Assembly: GCF_013426915.1 (NCBI RefSeq)
Contig: NZ_AP023180.1
Coordinates: forward strand, 2,108,001-2,172,000
Source of the DNA: Paraburkholderia sp. PGU19
GTDB lineage: Bacteria > Pseudomonadota > Gammaproteobacteria > Burkholderiales > Burkholderiaceae
Direction of reading: 5' to 3'
DNA: 64,000 nt
Shown: one piece after another, positions 9,056-18,049 of the stretch
Position numbering within the stretch: the stretch's first letter is position 1
Layout of the letters: each line of letters starts with the position of its first letter
Position numbers and translations under genes: made by a program
Notes under the pieces: model-generated
What the model was told of the DNA's origin: nothing
Databases searched by the model: none
What the model saw: the letters and a program-made list of their open reading frames with translations, nothing else

Positions 9056-9097
9056 TTTCTGGTGTTTCGCGCGTGCCGCAAGGCCGCGCGAACGGCG

Positions 9098-10042
9098 TCA
9101 CTGCGAAGCGGGCTTGGCGGGCGACGGTGCTGCGCCTTCGCCCGGATCTTCATACTTCGGCACGCTGTCGTCGTTGGTCTTCGGGGCCTTTGCACCGCCC
9201 GCACCCGACGCGCCATCGGCCGGCGCGGCTTGCCCCGGTTCGGCGTTCGGCACAGCAAGCGGCGCTGCGCCCGGCACGGTGGTCGGCGCCGTGCCCGATG
9301 CACCCGAAGGCGCCTGCGCGCCCGAATCGTCCTCGTCGCCGTAGTCCGGCAACGCCGAAGCCGGCGCGTTCGCGCCGCGCAGCAACGATTTGCGTTGCTG
9401 CGTATAGGCGTCGCGAACGAACGAGTATTTGTCGAGGGCCGCCTGTTCCAGCAACGTCGTCGCGCCGAGCAGATCCGAACGCACGCTGACGAACTGTACG
9501 AAGAACAGCGGATACTTGTACTCCCAGCCCATGTAAGTGATCGGATTGGCGCGGAAATCGACCAGATAGCCAATGCCGTCGCGGAACGAGCTAGGACCGA
9601 ACAGCGGCAGCACCAGATAAGGACCCGACGGCACACCCCAGCGACCGAGCGTCAGACCGAAGTCCTCCTTGTGCTTCGGCAGGCCGGCGGGCGTCGCGAA
9701 GTCGATCAGGCCGCCGATACCGAACGTCGAGTTCATCGCGAAACGCATCAGGCTTTCGGTAGCGTCCTTGATGTGCAGTTGAAGCAGGCTGTTGGCGAAG
9801 TTGTCGAGATCGCCGAGGTTCGAGAAGAAGTTGCTGATTGCCTGACGCAACGGCTGCGGCGTGACCTTCTGATAGCCCTTCGCAATCGGCACGGCGACCG
9901 TGCGGTCGATTGCGTCATTGAAGCTGAAAATCGCGCGGTTCATCGGCTCGAGCGGATCCCCGGGCTTCCGGTCGGGTCCCGTTGCACACCCCGTTGCAAG
10001 ACTCGCGGCGGCCAATGCCAGCGCGGCTGTACGCATCTTCAT
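9098..10042 (-). CDS. mlaA: MlaA/VacJ family outer-membrane lipoprotein
   Basis: This 314-residue lipoprotein belongs to the MlaA (VacJ) family, which sits in the outer membrane and moves phospholipid from the outer leaflet to the MlaC carrier. A lipobox is visible (ASLATGC, acylated Cys at 19), followed by DPLEPMNRAIFSFND and the family core through GPSSFRDGIGYLVD. The last 85 residues are a Pro/Ala/Gly/Glu-rich tail not needed for the fold and longer than usual. It lies just downstream of hpnN, with about 10 bases between them, so the two are probably one transcript. In this context the lipid moved may include hopanoids; that is inference. Confidence 0.93.
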   Translation of the reverse strand: MKMRTAALALAAASLATGCATGPDRKPGDPLEPMNRAIFSFNDAIDRTVAVPIAKGYQKVTPQPLRQAISNFFSNLGDLDNFANSLLQLHIKDATESLMRFAMNSTFGIGGLIDFATPAGLPKHKEDFGLTLGRWGVPSGPYLVLPLFGPSSFRDGIGYLVDFRANPITYMGWEYKYPLFFVQFVSVRSDLLGATTLLEQAALDKYSFVRDAYTQQRKSLLRGANAPASALPDYGDEDDSGAQAPSGASGTAPTTVPGAAPLAVPNAEPGQAAPADGASGAGGAKAPKTNDDSVPKYEDPGEGAAPSPAKPASQ

Positions 10043-10052
10043 GCGGCTATCC

Positions 10053-12665
10053 TTATTGTTTCTTCGATGCGCGTCGAACGCGCGGTTTGCCCATCAATAC
10101 CGGTTGAAATACCACAGCGCCAATCAGCGTGCATAGAAGGGACAACGCCAGCAGGCGCCCCATGCTCGACGTGCCCGGATGGTGCGACAACCACAGGCTG
10201 CCGAACGCCGTAGCGGTGGTCGCCGCACTGAACAGCACGGCATGCGTGAGGCTGGATTGCAGCAAGCCCGTTTGCCCTCTGCGCCAGGCCATCACGAAGT
10301 AGATCTTGAACGCGACGCCCACGCCGAGCATCAGTGGCAAGGCGATGATATTCGCGAAATTAAGCGGCATGTTGAAGACGACGCACAACTCCAGCGTGAC
10401 GACGGCCGACACCAGCAACGGCACGAGCGTGCGCAGCACGTCGCCGAAACGGCGCAGCGTGAGCCAGAGCAGGGCGCTGATCGACAGGATGGCCCACGCG
10501 CCCGCTTGCACGAACGACTTGATGATCACGTTCGCCGAATGGAGGATCGAAATCGGCCCGCCGATCGCGCCCGGTTCCGCCGCCTTCACGGCTCGCGCGA
10601 AGTTGCGCAGCATCACGTCGTCGCCGGGATCGGTGCCGGGCGGCACTTTGGGCGAAATCTCGACGAGCGCCTGGCCTGTTTTCGACACCCAGCTGTCGGC
10701 GATGTCCTTCGGCACGTTTTCGCGGGTGATTTCCGACGGTTGCAGCAAGGTTTCCAGCTGCTTCAGCGAAATCTTCAGCGGTACCGACATCGCGCGCTCG
10801 GCGCGGTCGCGCGTCGAGACGTCCGCGTTCGCTAGCTTGGCCAGCGTTTCCGACAAGTGTTTGGCTTCCGCGGCACCGGGGCCGGGGTGGTCGTCGGCGG
10901 CGAGCGACAGCTGGGCCGACGTACGCTTCAGCGCGGCGACGCGGACGGCGTCGGTGGCAGGCGGCGCGGGCGTCTGCGTCAGCGCGGGCAGCAGTTGCTG
11001 CGCCGCGGCGTCAATCAGCGCGAGCTTTTGCGGCTGGTCGGCGGGAATGAACGTGGTAAGGGTCGTCGTACGGCCCACTTCCGGCAGCTTCGACAGACGC
11101 GCTGCGATCTTGTCCGCATCCGCCAGCGAAGGCGCCAGCGCCCGCACGTTGTTGACGGCCGCTTCGGGCGCGTCGTTCAGCGAGATCAGCGTCGCCATCG
11201 ACTCCGTGTTCGGGTCCTTCAGATGCAGCGGATTGAAGTCGAAGCGCAGATGCAGCAGCAACGGCGACGCGCCGATGATCAGCACCGCCGTCGCGATCAG
11301 CACAGGCGTGCGGTTGCGGTCGAGGAAGTCGTCGACGGGCGCGAGGAACGTGAAACCCGGCGATTCGGCTTCGCCCGGCGGATTGAAGACCTTGATCAGC
11401 GCGGGCAGTAGCGTCATGTTGGTCAGATACGCGACGAACATGCCGACGCCGGCGATCTTGCCCAGTTCCGAGACGCCGCGATAGGCGGTCGGCAGGAATG
11501 AGAAGAAGCTCTCGGCGACGGCCACGGCGGCGAGCGTCAACGGCACGCCGATGCTGTAAGCCGTATGGATCAGCGCGGCGGCGAGCCGGTCGTCGCGATT
11601 GCGTTCTTCGCGGTACTTCACGCCGAACTGCACACCGAAGTCGACGCCAAGCCCGACGAACAGCACCATGAACGCGACGGAAATCATGTTCAGTGCATCG
11701 ACCAGCATCAGACCGAGCGCCGCCGTGATCACGAGGCCGACGAACAGCGTGATGAACACCGCGACGATCAGGCGTCCCGAGCGCAGCGCGAGCCACAGGA
11801 TGCCGAGCACGACGAAGAACGTGACGATGCCGTTGATCTCCGCGCCGTCCTGCACGGAGGCGAATTCATCGTCCGCGAGCGGCTGCTCGCCCGTCAGACG
11901 GATGCGGGCGCCATATTGCGAGTTGAGATCGAGCGATTCCGCCGTCTTGCGAACTTCTTCCGACGCCCGTGCGCCCGCCTGCAGCGCCGCATAGTCCAGC
12001 TTCGGCTGCACGACGATGAACGCGCGCGCGGGCACCTTGGCGGCATCCTTGTCGACGAGCGCGCGCCACGAGAAGACGGCGGGCTCGTTGGCCAGCACGT
12101 GATCGATCACGGTCGCACTGCGCGACAGCAGGTTGCTCATGTCGCCGAGCTTGACCTGGCCGATCTGCAGCGGTAGCAGCAGCGTCGTGTTCAGCGTGCC
12201 GGCGAGGCCCGTCAGACTCGGATCATGCGCGAGCGAGTTGATGAGCGGGCGCGCCTTGACCAGTTGCGAGGTGGTGGATTGCACGTCGGCGAGCGACGGG
12301 AACAGCAAGCCTTCCTTTTCGAAGAACGGCCCGCTGCCCGGCTGCATGACGGAACTGAATTCCTTCGTGTTCTTTTGCAGCTCGGTGGCGAGCGTGTTCG
12401 CGGCGGCATCCGCGTATTCGGGCGCGCCGGCCTCGACGACGACCAGCAAGGTCTGCCCGCGATCGGGGAAGGCCTTGTCGATTTGCTGTTCGAGCGCCGC
12501 CCATTTCGCATCGTTCTCGACGAGACGACTGATGTCGGTATTGATCTTGAAGTGATGAACGACGTAAATGGCGCTCAGCACGGCGAGCACGAGCGACAGC
12601 CCGATGACCTGCAGCGGACGGCGCACCGACCAGACAACGAGGCGAACGATAGATGACTTCAGCAT
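10053..12665 (-). CDS. hpnN: Hopanoid transporter HpnN (RND/MMPL family)
   Basis: This 870-residue inner-membrane protein belongs to the RND superfamily and carries hopanoids towards the outer membrane in organisms where it was studied. It shows one transmembrane helix near the N terminus, a large periplasmic domain, a five-helix bundle, then a second copy of this layout. I chose the ATG at 12665. The alternative GTG at 12713 has no ribosome-binding site and lies only two bases from a TATACT -10 candidate (12715-12720), which would put the transcription start inside the longer version. The start therefore remains partly a promoter argument. mlaA follows about 10 bases downstream. Confidence 0.93.
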   Translation of the reverse strand: MLKSSIVRLVVWSVRRPLQVIGLSLVLAVLSAIYVVHHFKINTDISRLVENDAKWAALEQQIDKAFPDRGQTLLVVVEAGAPEYADAAANTLATELQKNTKEFSSVMQPGSGPFFEKEGLLFPSLADVQSTTSQLVKARPLINSLAHDPSLTGLAGTLNTTLLLPLQIGQVKLGDMSNLLSRSATVIDHVLANEPAVFSWRALVDKDAAKVPARAFIVVQPKLDYAALQAGARASEEVRKTAESLDLNSQYGARIRLTGEQPLADDEFASVQDGAEINGIVTFFVVLGILWLALRSGRLIVAVFITLFVGLVITAALGLMLVDALNMISVAFMVLFVGLGVDFGVQFGVKYREERNRDDRLAAALIHTAYSIGVPLTLAAVAVAESFFSFLPTAYRGVSELGKIAGVGMFVAYLTNMTLLPALIKVFNPPGEAESPGFTFLAPVDDFLDRNRTPVLIATAVLIIGASPLLLHLRFDFNPLHLKDPNTESMATLISLNDAPEAAVNNVRALAPSLADADKIAARLSKLPEVGRTTTLTTFIPADQPQKLALIDAAAQQLLPALTQTPAPPATDAVRVAALKRTSAQLSLAADDHPGPGAAEAKHLSETLAKLANADVSTRDRAERAMSVPLKISLKQLETLLQPSEITRENVPKDIADSWVSKTGQALVEISPKVPPGTDPGDDVMLRNFARAVKAAEPGAIGGPISILHSANVIIKSFVQAGAWAILSISALLWLTLRRFGDVLRTLVPLLVSAVVTLELCVVFNMPLNFANIIALPLMLGVGVAFKIYFVMAWRRGQTGLLQSSLTHAVLFSAATTATAFGSLWLSHHPGTSSMGRLLALSLLCTLIGAVVFQPVLMGKPRVRRASKKQ

Positions 12666-12714
12666 GTACGCGAGCGGGGCCTTGTCACGATTGGCGTTAT
12701 TGGTAAAGGGCACA

Positions 12715-12790
12715 AGTATACCGACGCTGCCGCCGCACGGTCGCCTTAGTGAACCCTGTGCAGCCCGTCAAAGTCTTAAGTCGGTATACT
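12715..12790. promoter_or_regulatory. Divergent hpnN/hpnM promoters with mirrored GTCGGTATACT
   Basis: GTCGGTATACT occurs on the plus strand at 12780-12790 and as its exact reverse complement at 12715-12725. Each TATACT is correctly placed as the -10 of the gene it faces, hpnM on the plus strand and hpnN on the minus strand. The shared 11-mer could simply be two similar promoters or a common operator. I see no strong -35 for either. Confidence 0.5.
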
Positions 12791-12856
12791 GGCCCGTAAT
12801 CGCGCCAGATGCGGCCGGTCCCGCGCGAGTTCATTCCTAACTGTCCCGATGAGCGT

Positions 12857-13462
12857 ATGAAACGTTATCTCTCTGCTTTTCTGGCAGCCGCCGTGGTCTC
12901 CACCGCGGCTTTCGCACAAAGCGCGCCTGATGCGATCGTGAAGAGCGCGGTCGAAGGCACCGTCAATGCGATGAAGGCCGACCCGCAGGCGCGCGGCGGC
13001 GACATGAAGAAGATCACGCAGGTGGTCGAGACGAACTTCGTGCCCGCCACGAACTTCCAGCGCACGACGCGCATCGCCGTCGGCAAGGCTTGGTCCACGG
13101 CCACGCCGGAGCAGCAAAAACAACTGTATGAGCAATTCTCGAAGCTGCTCGTCGGCACGTATGCGGCATCGCTGTCGCAACTGCGCGATCAGGACGTGAA
13201 GTTCAAGTTCGCGCCGTCCACGGCATCCGCCGACGCGAAAGACACTGTCGTCCAGTCGCACGTGCTGAGCAACGGTGGCGACGACTCAATCGACTATCGC
13301 CTGGAAAAAACGGCGAACGGCTGGAAGATTTACGACATCAACATGATGGGCGCGTGGCTGATCCAGGTGTATCAGACGCAGTTCCAGGATCAACTGAACA
13401 AGGGCGGCGTGGACGGTTTGATCAAGTTCCTCACCGAGCACAACGCGCGCAGCGCCGGCTGA
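12857..13462 (+). CDS. hpnM: HpnM, MlaC/Ttg2D-like periplasmic lipid carrier
   Basis: This 201-residue protein has a signal peptide (MKRYLSAFLAAAVVSTAAFAQ) and an MlaC-type domain, known for carrying phospholipid across the periplasm. Family-like segments are VETNFVPATNFQRTTRIAVG, WSTATPEQQKQLYEQF and GWKIYDINMMG. The frame continues 16 codons upstream, but the signal peptide begins at the ATG at 12857. Transcribed divergently from hpnN-mlaA and ending at an intrinsic terminator, it would supply the shuttle between an inner-membrane RND pump and outer-membrane MlaA. That division of labour is inferred from homologous systems. Confidence 0.92.
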   Translation: MKRYLSAFLAAAVVSTAAFAQSAPDAIVKSAVEGTVNAMKADPQARGGDMKKITQVVETNFVPATNFQRTTRIAVGKAWSTATPEQQKQLYEQFSKLLVGTYAASLSQLRDQDVKFKFAPSTASADAKDTVVQSHVLSNGGDDSIDYRLEKTANGWKIYDINMMGAWLIQVYQTQFQDQLNKGGVDGLIKFLTEHNARSAG

Positions 13463-13508
13463 TCGTCAACGCCGCGCAGCGCCGTTTTCCCGGTTGCGGT
13501 CCGCAAAA

Positions 13509-13545
13509 CAAAAGAGCGCGACGGCTAAACCGTTGCGCTCTTTTT
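13509..13545 (+). terminator. Intrinsic terminator after hpnM
   Basis: AAAGAGCGCGACGG pairs with CCGTTGCGCTCTTT with one G-T pair around a five-base loop, followed by five T residues. It separates hpnM from the convergent hpnH; the A-rich left arm may let it work in both directions. Confidence 0.85.
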
Positions 13546-13564
13546 CATGCGGCTTTGATGCGTC

Positions 13565-14722
13565 TTAATTCAACGCGGCTGCCGACGTCTGCACCTTCTT
13601 GCCCGTGCCCTTGACCTTGATCTCTTCGAGCTTGATTTCGACGTGGCGCGAGAACACGTACTCGGCGGGACGCGCCTTGTCGAGCGGGATGTCCTTGACG
13701 AACGCGCCCGTCGTGCGCGCACCCTTCAGGCTGACCTTCAGCGCCTTCAGCGGATGCGCGACCGTGTCCATCACGGCCGTCGCTTCGAAGCCGCAGTGGA
13801 CCATGCAGTCCGCGCATTTCTCATACTTGCCGGTGCCGTACTTGTCCCATTCGGTGGTTTCCATCAGTTCCTTGAAGGTCTTCACGTAACCTTCGCCGAC
13901 CAGATAGCACGGCTTCTGCCAGCCGAACACCGTGCGCGCCGGGTTGCCCCACGGCGTGCATTCGTAGCTCTGATTGCCGGCCAGGAAGTCGAGAAACAGG
14001 CTCGACTGGCTGAACGACCACTTCTTGCCGTTGTTGCCGCGCTTGAAGATCTCGCGGAACAGGTTTTTGGTCTTGTCGCGGTTCAGGAAGTGCTGCTGGT
14101 CCGGGGCACGCTCATACGCATAGCCGGGCGACACCGTGATGCCGTCCACACCAATCTCGCCGACCGTGTCGAAGAACTTCGCCACGCGCTCGGGCACGGC
14201 ATCGTTGAACAGCGTGCAGTTGATGTTCACGCGGAAGCCGCGGCGCTTGGCTTCCTTGATGGCTGCGACGGCCTTGTCGTACACGCCTTCCTGCGAGACC
14301 GAGTGATCGTGCGCTTCGCGGTCGCCGTCGAGGTGTACCGACCAGACGAAGTACGGGTTCGGCTCGTAATCGTCCATCTTCTTTTCCATCAGCAGCGCGT
14401 TCGTGCACAGGTACACGAACTTCTTGCGCGCCATGATGCCCTTGACGATCTGCGGCATTTCCTTGTGCAGCAGCGGCTCGCCGCCCGCAATCGAGACCAC
14501 GGGCGCGCCGCACTCGTCGACGGCTTCGAGGCATTCCGCCAGCGACAGACGCTGGTTGAGGATGGGATCGGGATAATCGATCTTGCCGCAGCCGTTGCAG
14601 GCCAGGTTACAGCGGAACAGCGGCTCGAGCATCAGCGCGAGCGGGTAGCGTCGGTTGCCCTTGAGGTGGTTGCGCATGATGTAGGCGCCAACCCGGACTT
14701 TTTGTAGCATCGGAATAGACAA
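13565..14722 (-). CDS. hpnH: Radical SAM adenosylhopane synthase HpnH
   Basis: This 385-residue radical SAM enzyme attaches 5'-deoxyadenosine to hopene, giving adenosylhopane, the entry to all C35 extended hopanoids. The [4Fe-4S] motif CxxxCxxC is C38-C42-C45 in FRCNLACNGCGK, and the SAM-binding GGEP follows (SIAGGEPLL). A SPASM-like cysteine cluster appears late (KCADCMVHCGF). The start is TTG: AGGAGG lies five bases upstream of it, while the first ATG (14710) would be 17 bases away. It follows ispH by 10 bases in the same direction, so the two are co-transcribed. Confidence 0.96.
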   Translation of the reverse strand: MSIPMLQKVRVGAYIMRNHLKGNRRYPLALMLEPLFRCNLACNGCGKIDYPDPILNQRLSLAECLEAVDECGAPVVSIAGGEPLLHKEMPQIVKGIMARKKFVYLCTNALLMEKKMDDYEPNPYFVWSVHLDGDREAHDHSVSQEGVYDKAVAAIKEAKRRGFRVNINCTLFNDAVPERVAKFFDTVGEIGVDGITVSPGYAYERAPDQQHFLNRDKTKNLFREIFKRGNNGKKWSFSQSSLFLDFLAGNQSYECTPWGNPARTVFGWQKPCYLVGEGYVKTFKELMETTEWDKYGTGKYEKCADCMVHCGFEATAVMDTVAHPLKALKVSLKGARTTGAFVKDIPLDKARPAEYVFSRHVEIKLEEIKVKGTGKKVQTSAAALN

Positions 14723-14732
14723 ATTGTCCTCC

Positions 14733-15677
14733 TTAAACTTCGCGTGCAGCGAGTTGTTGCGTCAGCTTCGACGGCAACTTGAATTCAACTTTTTCTTCAC
14801 GTCCCGCCATCGTCGTAACGTCGACGGGGCCCAGTGCGCGTAGCGCATCGATTACGTTCTCGACCATTTCTTCCGGTGCCGAAGCGCCCGCCGTGATGCC
14901 GACCGTTTTCACGTTGGCGAACCACTCCGGCTTCACTTCGGAACCGTCGGCGACCAGAAAGCTCGGTACGCCCGTTTCGCTGCCGATCTCGCGCAGGCGA
15001 TTCGAGTTCGAGCTGTTCGTTGCACCCACCACCAGCAGCACGTCGACTTGCGTGCTGAGCTCGCGCACGGCCGCCTGGCGGTTTTGCGTCGCGTAGCAGA
15101 TGTCGCGCGTATCCGGACCGACGATGTCGGGGAACCGGCGCTTCAGCGCGTCGATGATGCCGCGCGTGTCGTCCACCGACAGCGTGGTCTGCGTGACATA
15201 GGCGAGCGGCGTGTCGACAGGCAGTTCCAGCTTCGCGACTTCCGCTTCGCTTTGCACGAGCAGCACCTTGCCAGGAATCTGGCCGATCGTGCCTTCAACT
15301 TCCGGATGGCCCGCGTGCCCGATCAGGATCAGCGTGCGGCCCCCGCCCACGTACTGACGGCCTTGCACATGAACCTTCGTCACCAGCGGGCAGGTGGCAT
15401 CGAGCACGTCGAGGCCGCGCTGCTCCGCGTCGCGTTCGACGCTTTGCGCAACACCGTGGGCACTGAAAATGGCAACTGCGCCCTGCGGCACTTCATCGAG
15501 TTCCTCGACGAAGCGCGCGCCTTTACGGCGAAGGTTATCGACCACGTGCCTGTTGTGGACGATTTCATGACGCACGTACACAGGTGCGCCATGTTGCTGC
15601 AAAGCGCGATCGACAATTTCGATCGCCCTCACGACTCCCGCGCAAAAGCCGCGGGGTTGGGCAAGGATCACTCGCAT
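14733..15677 (-). CDS. ispH: 4-Hydroxy-3-methylbut-2-enyl diphosphate reductase IspH
   Basis: This 314-residue [4Fe-4S] enzyme makes IPP and DMAPP in the last step of the MEP pathway, supplying farnesyl diphosphate for hopanoids. The three cluster ligands are C12 (RGFCAGV), C96 (LDATCPLV) and C194 ([11 protein letters not shown]), matching the family spacing, and the E/T segment [12 protein letters not shown] is present. The frame extends 42 codons upstream, but homology starts at the ATG at 15677. Its position directly before hpnH suggests a pathway-dedicated copy; whether a second housekeeping ispH exists elsewhere cannot be seen here. Confidence 0.95.
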   Translation of the reverse strand: MRVILAQPRGFCAGVVRAIEIVDRALQQHGAPVYVRHEIVHNRHVVDNLRRKGARFVEELDEVPQGAVAIFSAHGVAQSVERDAEQRGLDVLDATCPLVTKVHVQGRQYVGGGRTLILIGHAGHPEVEGTIGQIPGKVLLVQSEAEVAKLELPVDTPLAYVTQTTLSVDDTRGIIDALKRRFPDIVGPDTRDICYATQNRQAAVRELSTQVDVLLVVGATNSSNSNRLREIGSETGVPSFLVADGSEVKPEWFANVKTVGITAGASAPEEMVENVIDALRALGPVDVTTMAGREEKVEFKLPSKLTQQLAAREV

Positions 15678-16159
15678 AGGCTGCCGAACTCCGACTGACG
15701 CGGGATTCCGGGCAGATCGGTAAAAACGACCTGTTCGCCGCGTCTGTATATTAGTTGATGTCTTAAATCCGACGGAAGTCGATACTCGAGACCAAACGCG
15801 CATTCTAACGCTATCGCTGTCTGTTTGCTTTTCAGACGTCCCGCACTGTGGCGTTTGGGCGGCGCCTGGCGTGGCAAAAATGACTCGCTGCGCCTGTTGA
15901 CGGGAACCCTTAAACTATCGAGCTTTGTTGCGCCGACGCATCGCCTGCGGTTTCCGGCCTGCATCAGTTGAATTTTCTGCGGCGTCTTTCGACGGCGGCG
16001 CATTCTTGAACGTATCGAAAACGCGGTCTATCACATATTCGATGGCCGGCTAGTGCTCGATTTCCACGATTGGCGCAGCGTCGCAAGTGTTGCTGGCGCG
16101 CCGCGTCCGTCGCCGCGCCTTGGAGACGCAAAGCGCGCGGCTTTCATAGAGGGCAATGC
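15678..16159. other. Divergent intergenic region ispH / hpnB
   Basis: About 480 bases with no supportable gene. It must contain the promoters for ispH-hpnH (minus) and hpnB (plus). AT-rich stretches near 15745-15770 include TATA-like sequence, and a TTGACG lies at 15897-15902 without a well-spaced -10. I cannot assign either promoter firmly. Confidence 0.4.
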
Positions 16160-17338
16160 ATGATTGCGGCGGTTCTGTTTCTGTTAGCGTGTCTGTCGCT
16201 GTTGATCTGGTGTGTGCTGCTGTTCGCGCGCGGCGGCTTCTGGCGCGCGCAACCCGCCCTGCCGCTCGCGCCCGAGACGCGCGACGCATGGCCGGGCGTC
16301 GCCGCCGTGGTCCCGGCGCGCAATGAAGCGGACGTGATCGCGCGGGCCGTGACGTCGCTGCTCGAGCAGGACTATCCGGGCGAGTTTCACGTGATCGTCG
16401 TCGACGACCACAGCACCGACGGCACCGCCGCCGCCGCCCGCGCCGCCGCGCTCGCGCTGCGGTGCCCGGACCGGCTCACGGTAATCAGCGCGAAGCCGCT
16501 GCCAGCGGGCTGGTCGGGCAAGGTCTGGGCGCAGTCGCAGGGTATCGAGGCGGCGCGCTCGGTCGGTTACACGCCGGAATACCTGCTGCTCACCGACGCC
16601 GACATCGGCCATCCGTCCGACGCGCTCACGCAACTCGTGATGCGCGCCGACGCCGAAAAGCGCGACCTCGTCTCGCTGATGGTCCGCCTGCGCTGCGACT
16701 CGTTCTGGGAAAAGGCGCTGATTCCCGCCTTCGTGTTCTTCTTCGCGAAGCTGTATCCGTTCGCGTGGGTCAACAACCCGCGCAACCGCACAGCGGGCGC
16801 GGCGGGCGGCTGCATGCTGGTGCGCCGCACGGCGCTGGAAGAAGCGGGCGGCATCGAATCGATCCGCGCCGAGCTGATCGACGATTGCAGCCTCGCCGCG
16901 CGCATCAAGCATCGCGGCGAAGGGCGTCACCCGATCCGCCTCGACGTGGCGGCCCGCAGCGTTTCGCTGCGTCCTTACGACAGCTGGCGCGAAATCTGGA
17001 ACATGATCGCGCGCACCGCGTTCACGCAGCTGCGCTATTCGGCGTGGCTGCTGGCGGGCACGCTGCTCGGCATGACGATCATCTATCTCGCGCCGCCCGT
17101 CGTTGCCATTGTGCTCGGGGCGAAAGGCTGGCCTGCGTGGCTCGCATGGGCCGCGATGTGCTGCGCCTACGCGCCGATGCTGCGCTACTACCAGCGCTCG
17201 CCGCTGTGGGCGCCGTTCCTGCCGCTTATCGCGCTGTTCTATGTCAGCGCCACATTTGGCTCGGCCGTGCGCTACTGGCGCGGCAAGGGCGGCCAGTGGA
17301 AGGCGCGCGTGCAGGCGCCCGCCGGGACGAATCAATGA
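16160..17338 (+). CDS. hpnB: Hopene-associated glycosyltransferase HpnB
   Basis: This 392-residue membrane protein is a GT-A family 2 glycosyltransferase. An N-terminal membrane helix (about residues 1-22) precedes the catalytic domain, with VVPARNEADVI, the first Asp pair VVDDHSTDGT, and the metal-binding LLTDADIGHPSD. The acceptor-side motif is ELIDDCSLAARIK. Three to four helices follow from about residue 290 to the end. The ATG at 16160 follows an AGAGGG ribosome-binding site. HpnB is found in hopanoid loci but its exact product is not settled. It overlaps the lytic transglycosylase gene by four bases (ATGA). Confidence 0.92.
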   Translation: MIAAVLFLLACLSLLIWCVLLFARGGFWRAQPALPLAPETRDAWPGVAAVVPARNEADVIARAVTSLLEQDYPGEFHVIVVDDHSTDGTAAAARAAALALRCPDRLTVISAKPLPAGWSGKVWAQSQGIEAARSVGYTPEYLLLTDADIGHPSDALTQLVMRADAEKRDLVSLMVRLRCDSFWEKALIPAFVFFFAKLYPFAWVNNPRNRTAGAAGGCMLVRRTALEEAGGIESIRAELIDDCSLAARIKHRGEGRHPIRLDVAARSVSLRPYDSWREIWNMIARTAFTQLRYSAWLLAGTLLGMTIIYLAPPVVAIVLGAKGWPAWLAWAAMCCAYAPMLRYYQRSPLWAPFLPLIALFYVSATFGSAVRYWRGKGGQWKARVQAPAGTNQ

Positions 17339-18006
17339 AGCGGCTTGTCTGCCTGATCGTCGTCGCGCTCGGCTTGATGCAAGGCGCACTGGCCGACGAT
17401 CAGACCCGCCAGGACCGCATGTCAGACTATCTGCGCCAGAAGTTCGGCCTCGCGAAGGAGAAGGCCGAGCAGATTTCGAACGCGGTGCGCACGGCCTCCG
17501 AGAAGTACGCGCTGCCGCCCGCGCTGATTCTCGCGATCATCTCGATCGAATCGCGCTTCAAGGAAAAGGCCAAAGGCGGCAACGGCGCGACAGGGCTGAT
17601 GCAGGTGGTGCCCGGCGCGCACAAGCGCATGCTGAAAGACGTGAAGGATCTGACCGATCCGGAGACCAATATCGAGGTCGGCTCCGCGATTCTGTACGGC
17701 TACATGAAATCGGCAGGCGGCGACCTGAATGCCGCGTTGAAGAGCTATGGTGGGTCGCAGGCGTATGCGGAGAAGGTCAACGGCCGCGTGAAGACGTTCG
17801 CGGAAGTCGTGGAGGCGGAGGCCAGCGCGGCATCGGGCGCGGACCAGCCGCTGCCGTCGCGCGACGGCGGATGCGATGCGCGCTACACATCGCTCTGCAT
17901 CGGGCCCGTGGTCTACGTAAGTCCCATCGAAGAAGCTGCGAGCAGCCCGAGCGTCTCGCAGCGCGCGAGCAGTCTGCTCAATTCGTTGCTGCCGCTGTCG
18001 CACTGA
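17335..18006 (+). CDS. Periplasmic lytic transglycosylase (SLT family)
   Basis: This 223-residue protein has a signal peptide (MKRLVCLIVVALGLMQGALA) and a lysozyme-like SLT domain. The catalytic Glu is E72 in ISIESRF, followed by GATGLMQVVPGA, characteristic of family 1 transglycosylases that cleave peptidoglycan to anhydromuropeptides. Residues beyond about 165 form a variable tail with two cysteines that could form a disulfide. The start overlaps the hpnB stop, so both are made from one message. A peptidoglycan enzyme coupled to a hopanoid glycosyltransferase hints at envelope remodelling; this is inference. Confidence 0.9.
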   Translation: MKRLVCLIVVALGLMQGALADDQTRQDRMSDYLRQKFGLAKEKAEQISNAVRTASEKYALPPALILAIISIESRFKEKAKGGNGATGLMQVVPGAHKRMLKDVKDLTDPETNIEVGSAILYGYMKSAGGDLNAALKSYGGSQAYAEKVNGRVKTFAEVVEAEASAASGADQPLPSRDGGCDARYTSLCIGPVVYVSPIEEAASSPSVSQRASSLLNSLLPLSH

Positions 18007-18027
18007 ATGGCGAGCAATACACGGTGC

Positions 18028-18045
18028 CGACGGCCAGCGCCGTCG
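18028..18045. terminator. Perfect 7-bp hairpin in a convergent gap
   Basis: CGACGGC and GCCGTCG flank a four-base loop in the 43-base gap between two convergent stops. It has no T run, so it is at best a weak or factor-assisted terminator. Confidence 0.35.
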
Positions 18046-18049
18046 CGCA

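Noticed and set aside
15897..15925. TTGACG as the -35 of an hpnB promoter
   Set aside because: No acceptable -10 lies 15-19 bases downstream, and the site is 260 bases from the gene.
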